The notes beneath the pieces are model-generated. The model was not told the DNA's origin, did not search any database, and saw only the letters and a list, made by a program, of their open reading frames with translations. Both the position numbers and the translations under genes were made by a program. DNA of 54,163 nt from Sphingobacteriales bacterium (GTDB taxonomy: Bacteria; Bacteroidota; Bacteroidia; Chitinophagales; Chitinophagaceae), in assembly GCA_023251235.1 (NCBI GenBank), contig JAHEZE010000006.1, positions 1 to 54,163 on the forward strand. Direction: 5' to 3'. Below are positions 51,058-54,163 of this stretch, piece after piece. Within the stretch, counting starts at the first letter, position 1, and every line of letters begins with the position of its first letter.

Positions 51058-51417
51058 TTATTTTTTATTCTGTAATGAGGAACTAAATGCTGTTAACATT
51101 TTTTCTTCTTCCATTAGTTGGTTTAATGTTTCAACAATAAGAGGTTGTTTGCTGCAATTAATTTCTTTTGCAATCAATAATTGTGTTTCAAGTTCAAAAC
51201 ATGAACCTGATGAAATTTCTATAAACCTGTTATAGTCTTTGTCGCTGCTTCTGCTGCTTCCCTCTGCTATATTTGAAGGAATGGAAATACCTGACTTATT
51301 TATTTGCAGGCCCAAACCAAATTTTTCCTGTTGAGAAAATGATTCAGTGATCCGGCAACTATTAACTGCAATTTGAAATCCTTTTTGCCAGACTCTTAGT
51401 TCTTTAAAATTTCTCAT
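51058..51417 (-). CDS. Four-helix-bundle protein (23S rRNA intervening-sequence protein family)
   Basis: 119 residues of the S23/IVP four-helix-bundle family (PF05635-type): MRNFKELRVWQKGFQIAV, then INKSGISIPSNIAEGSSR, which is the family signature, and a conserved FIEISSGSCFELETQL helix. Members occur within 23S rRNA intervening sequences and as free-standing genes; the Avd protein of diversity-generating retroelements shares the fold. The function of free-standing copies is not established. No rRNA or reverse transcriptase is nearby. The gene is enclosed by an imperfect inverted repeat (51005-51026/51440-51461), and the right arm overlaps the cyanophycin synthetase stop. Confidence 0.9.
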   Translation of the reverse strand: MRNFKELRVWQKGFQIAVNSCRITESFSQQEKFGLGLQINKSGISIPSNIAEGSSRSSDKDYNRFIEISSGSCFELETQLLIAKEINCSKQPLIVETLNQLMEEEKMLTAFSSSLQNKK

Positions 51418-51439
51418 AAAATGTATTTAATGGTTTTTT

Positions 51440-51461
51440 AAAAGCTAAAAGCTAACGGCTA
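51440..51461. repeat. Inverted repeat, right arm, overlapping the cphA stop codon
   Basis: AAAAGCTAAAAGCTAACGGC plus TA. On the minus strand the TAG stop of cyanophycin synthetase (51452-51454) lies inside it, so the last codons (SR) come from repeat sequence. Confidence 0.75.
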
Positions 51462-54097
51462 AATGACAATGGCTGTTGTTTCTCTTCCCGTTCTTTCAAT
51501 TCTTTTATCTTGTCTAAAGCGCCAGCCACCACATCACACATAATTGTATAAAGGGCTCCATGTTTAGGATTGGCAAAAATATATTCCAACGCTTCATTTT
51601 CATTTGCAATGGTTATTGTTGGAATACCGGGTTTTACTTTCTCAATTCCTTCTTTTAATAATCCGATAATTTCTTCTGCGGTTCTTCCTCTCAGGTTTTT
51701 ATCACAACGAATAATGATCTCATCAAAATAATTTGCAGAAATTTCTCCTAACTCCCTTATGTCTTCATCACGGCGATCGCCGGTACCGCTGATTACTCCG
51801 ATACGTATTGGATAATCCAGCTTGCTTACAAAATCACAAAGCAATTTGAGGCCATGGGGATTGTGTGCAAAGTCAGCCAGTATAGTGAAATTTTTGAAAT
51901 GGAAAAAATTTAACCTGCCCGGAGTAAGGCTTTCACTTGGAATAAAAGTTTGCAGTCCGGTTCTTATATCTTCAATCGTAATATCGCGGAATAAGTAAGC
52001 GGCTAGTACAGCGGGTAAACAGTTGTTGATATTGTGAACTGCTTTCGCTTCGTAAGTGAGTGGAATATTCTTTGCAGGTAACACTCGTATTTTCCAATTC
52101 CCCTTCATAATAGTTACATATCCGTTTTCAAACACACAGGCTAATCCGTTTTCAGCAGCATGTTCTTTTATTCTCGGATTATTTTCATCCATGCTGAATA
52201 ATGCAATATTACATTTGAGATCATCTTTCATTTTATATACGAGATCATCATCGGCATTCAATACAGCATATCCATGAGGAAAAACTGTTTCAGGTACTAC
52301 TTCTTTTACTTTTGCCATTGCTTCTACACTATAAATTCCACCCAGCCCAATATGATCAGCCGCTACATTGGTTACTACGGCTATTTCACAATTCTGAAAT
52401 GCAAGACCGCTTTTTAATATTCCACCCCTTGCACATTCCAATACTGCAAAATCAACAGTGGGATCTTTTAAAACAAATGCGGAAGAAATTGGTCCGGTAC
52501 AATCCCCTTTCATCATCAATTGGTTTTGGATGTAAACACCATCTGAAGTAGTATAACCAACTTTTTTTCCTGCACTTTTTGCAATATGAGATATAAGTCT
52601 GGTAGTAGTTGTTTTTCCATTGGTACCGGTAACGGCAATAATGGGTATTCTTCCTGCACTTCCTTTTGGGAAAAGCATATCAACAACAGGTTCCGCAACA
52701 TTTCTTGGTAAACCTTCAGATGGTTCAATATGCATTCTGAATCCAGGCGCTGCATTTACTTCCAGTATAGCGCCGCCAATTTCTGCTACAGGAGATCTTA
52801 AATCATTTACCATTATATCAATACCACAAATATCCAGTCCGATAATTTTTGCAATGCGTTCAAACATGAACACATTGGCAGGGTGTACTTCATCTGTTAC
52901 ATCAGTCGAAGTACCTCCTGTTGAAAGATTAGCGGTAGGTTTCAATAAAACTCTTTCACCTTTTTTCGGAATTGTTTGCAGAGTATAACCTACATCGTCC
53001 AGCATTTTTTGCGTAAACTGGTCAATGGTAATTTGTGTCAATACTTTTTCATGACCATAACCACGGCGTGGGTCTTTATTGGTTTCATCAATCAACCACT
53101 GAATATTATTCTTTCCGTTTCCCACAACAGATGCAGGTGTACGTAATGCAGCGCAGATAAATTTGTAGTTTATAACAAGGCATCGGAAATCAAAACCTGT
53201 TATAAATTTTTCAACGATTACATTTCTTCCATACTCTTTTGCTGCTGCCAATGCTTTCACAGCCTGTTCCCAGGTATTGATATTGGTGGTGTTTCCTTTT
53301 CCATGATTGCCATCAATTGGTTTTATCACTAATGGATAACCGTATTTTTCAATAGCTTCTTTTAATCCTTCTTCTGTTCTTACCACGGTGCCTCCTGGCA
53401 CAGGAATTTCTGCGGCTTCCAAAAGCAATTTTGTTTCTTCCTTATCACAGGCAATGTCCACGGCAATATTGGAGGTAGTGGATGCAATCGTTGCACGGAT
53501 TCTTTTTTGATTTACTCCATATCCTAACTGTACCAGGCTTTGTTTATTCAATCGTATATAAGGAATATTTCTTTTTGCTGCTTCTTCCACAATACAACCG
53601 GTAGAAGGTCCAAGTCTGGTATCCTCCCGGATTTCTCTCATCTTCTGAATATCATCTGCCAGGTTATACTCCTCCTCAAAAATTAATGCATGCGCAATTC
53701 TTACTGAAGCTTTTGCTGCATATACACCTGCATCTTCTTCCATATAACTGAAGACAACATAATAAATACCTTCTTTTTCTCCTTCGGGTGTACGGGTTCT
53801 TCCAAAGCCGGTATCCATACCTGCCAGTGTTTGAATCTCAAGAGCAATATGTTCAATCACATGACCCATCCATGTCCCTTCATCGACCCTTTCAAAAAAA
53901 CCTCCGGGTTTTCCCACACTGCACCGATGCTCGTAAAGAGAGGGCAACATTTTTTCAAGCCGTTCCCGGAATCCCGGAATCTTGTTTGTTGGCATATTTT
54001 CTTTTTCTTCCAGGTCCAGCTTCATCTGGATTAGTTTTGTGCGGCGAACACTCCAATAGTTTGGCCCTTTCAGCACTTTTATTTCGAGTATTTTCAT
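51452..54097 (-). CDS. cphA: Cyanophycin synthetase
   Basis: Ligase that builds the arginine-aspartate polymer cyanophycin without a ribosome. 881 residues: an N-terminal domain (1-160), an ATP-grasp domain (about 220-480; PLVIKPIDGNHGKGNTTNI and EVNAAPGFRMHIEPSEG) and a C-terminal Mur-ligase-like domain (about 490-870) with P-loop VTGTNGKTTTTRLI and ADFAHNPHGLKLL. The full set of domains is present, so activity is plausible. Cyanophycinase (cphB) is not in the window. The C-terminal extension PLSFSR ends in a stop codon lying in a TTAGC-type repeat. A CCTGCC palindrome lies in the 5' leader. Confidence 0.93.
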   Translation of the reverse strand: MKILEIKVLKGPNYWSVRRTKLIQMKLDLEEKENMPTNKIPGFRERLEKMLPSLYEHRCSVGKPGGFFERVDEGTWMGHVIEHIALEIQTLAGMDTGFGRTRTPEGEKEGIYYVVFSYMEEDAGVYAAKASVRIAHALIFEEEYNLADDIQKMREIREDTRLGPSTGCIVEEAAKRNIPYIRLNKQSLVQLGYGVNQKRIRATIASTTSNIAVDIACDKEETKLLLEAAEIPVPGGTVVRTEEGLKEAIEKYGYPLVIKPIDGNHGKGNTTNINTWEQAVKALAAAKEYGRNVIVEKFITGFDFRCLVINYKFICAALRTPASVVGNGKNNIQWLIDETNKDPRRGYGHEKVLTQITIDQFTQKMLDDVGYTLQTIPKKGERVLLKPTANLSTGGTSTDVTDEVHPANVFMFERIAKIIGLDICGIDIMVNDLRSPVAEIGGAILEVNAAPGFRMHIEPSEGLPRNVAEPVVDMLFPKGSAGRIPIIAVTGTNGKTTTTRLISHIAKSAGKKVGYTTSDGVYIQNQLMMKGDCTGPISSAFVLKDPTVDFAVLECARGGILKSGLAFQNCEIAVVTNVAADHIGLGGIYSVEAMAKVKEVVPETVFPHGYAVLNADDDLVYKMKDDLKCNIALFSMDENNPRIKEHAAENGLACVFENGYVTIMKGNWKIRVLPAKNIPLTYEAKAVHNINNCLPAVLAAYLFRDITIEDIRTGLQTFIPSESLTPGRLNFFHFKNFTILADFAHNPHGLKLLCDFVSKLDYPIRIGVISGTGDRRDEDIRELGEISANYFDEIIIRCDKNLRGRTAEEIIGLLKEGIEKVKPGIPTITIANENEALEYIFANPKHGALYTIMCDVVAGALDKIKELKEREEKQQPLSFSR

Positions 54098-54117
54098 ATA
54101 AAAAAAATTGTTAAGCC

Positions 54118-54137
54118 CTGTCTGCCGGCAGGCAGGT
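54118..54137. repeat. CCTGCC palindromic repeat in the cphA leader
   Basis: CCTGTCTGCCGGCAGGCAGG differs from 421-440 by one base. It sits 20 bp upstream of the cphA start codon on the leader side. Confidence 0.8.
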
Positions 54138-54163
54138 TGGAAGATAGTTTTTTTTAATAATGT

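Noticed and set aside
51058-51417. Avd accessory gene of a diversity-generating retroelement
   Set aside because: Same fold family, but there is no reverse transcriptase, template repeat or variable repeat within the window.

Overview
The window is a 54 kb chromosomal segment of a low-GC member of the Bacteroidota, most likely Chitinophagaceae or a close relative (inference). Support comes from a SusC/SusD pair, a secreted protease with a type IX secretion (Por) tail, several TAnnTTTG -7 promoter boxes, very few Shine-Dalgarno sequences, a LytS-type propeller kinase and a bacteroidotal AMP nucleosidase. I see no transposase, integrase, phage gene or CRISPR array.

Layout. 1-6 kb: rpsT (minus), then sucA-sucB of the 2-oxoglutarate dehydrogenase complex and an RsmB-like RNA methyltransferase. 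6-11 kb (minus): subtilase, lipoprotein, mnmA, lipoprotein. 11-21 kb (minus): an apparent five-gene operon, susC - susD - periplasmic-propeller histidine kinase - receiver/nucleotide-cyclase protein - receiver/LytTR protein. 21-30 kb: outer-membrane barrel candidate, ssb, Tat-exported Gfo/Idh/MocA oxidoreductase, Ldh-family dehydrogenase, lysC, a cytosolic trypsin-like protease and queA. 30-39 kb: a giant TraB/GumN protein, amn, a solo HsdR-N nuclease-like protein, gdhA, ccmD-ccmC-ccmB and tdk. 39-47 kb: waaA and a sugar-nucleotide operon (DegT aminotransferase, ugd, uxs, tviB-like, rfbC, rfbD). 47-54 kb: a DUF3108-like protein, a DAO-type flavoenzyme, tRNA-Gln, an MFS transporter, a four-helix-bundle (23S IVP-like) gene and cyanophycin synthetase.

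The most unusual property is the density of short dispersed repeats between and inside housekeeping genes. Families seen are: CCTGCC..GGCAGG palindromes (20-27 bp); a 44-bp composite palindrome present twice with one mismatch; CCCTTTAGGG/CCCCTAAAGGGG elements just before the sucB and lysC start codons; TCCCGAT..ATCGGGA palindromes; an AAGCTCAGGACAAGC element in mnmA; and degenerate 5-9 bp tandem repeats (ACTCACC, AGTACT, GAGTCGT, TTAGC). Several appear in frame in rsmB-like, sucB, mnmA, waaA and perhaps ugd. Two observations stand out. First, downstream of tRNA-Gln are two tandem copies of the tRNA 3' end plus its terminator, each split at the same T-loop position by a 27-bp palindrome. Second, the four-helix-bundle gene is bracketed by 22-bp imperfect inverted repeats, one of which supplies the stop codon of cyanophycin synthetase, suggesting a small mobile unit.
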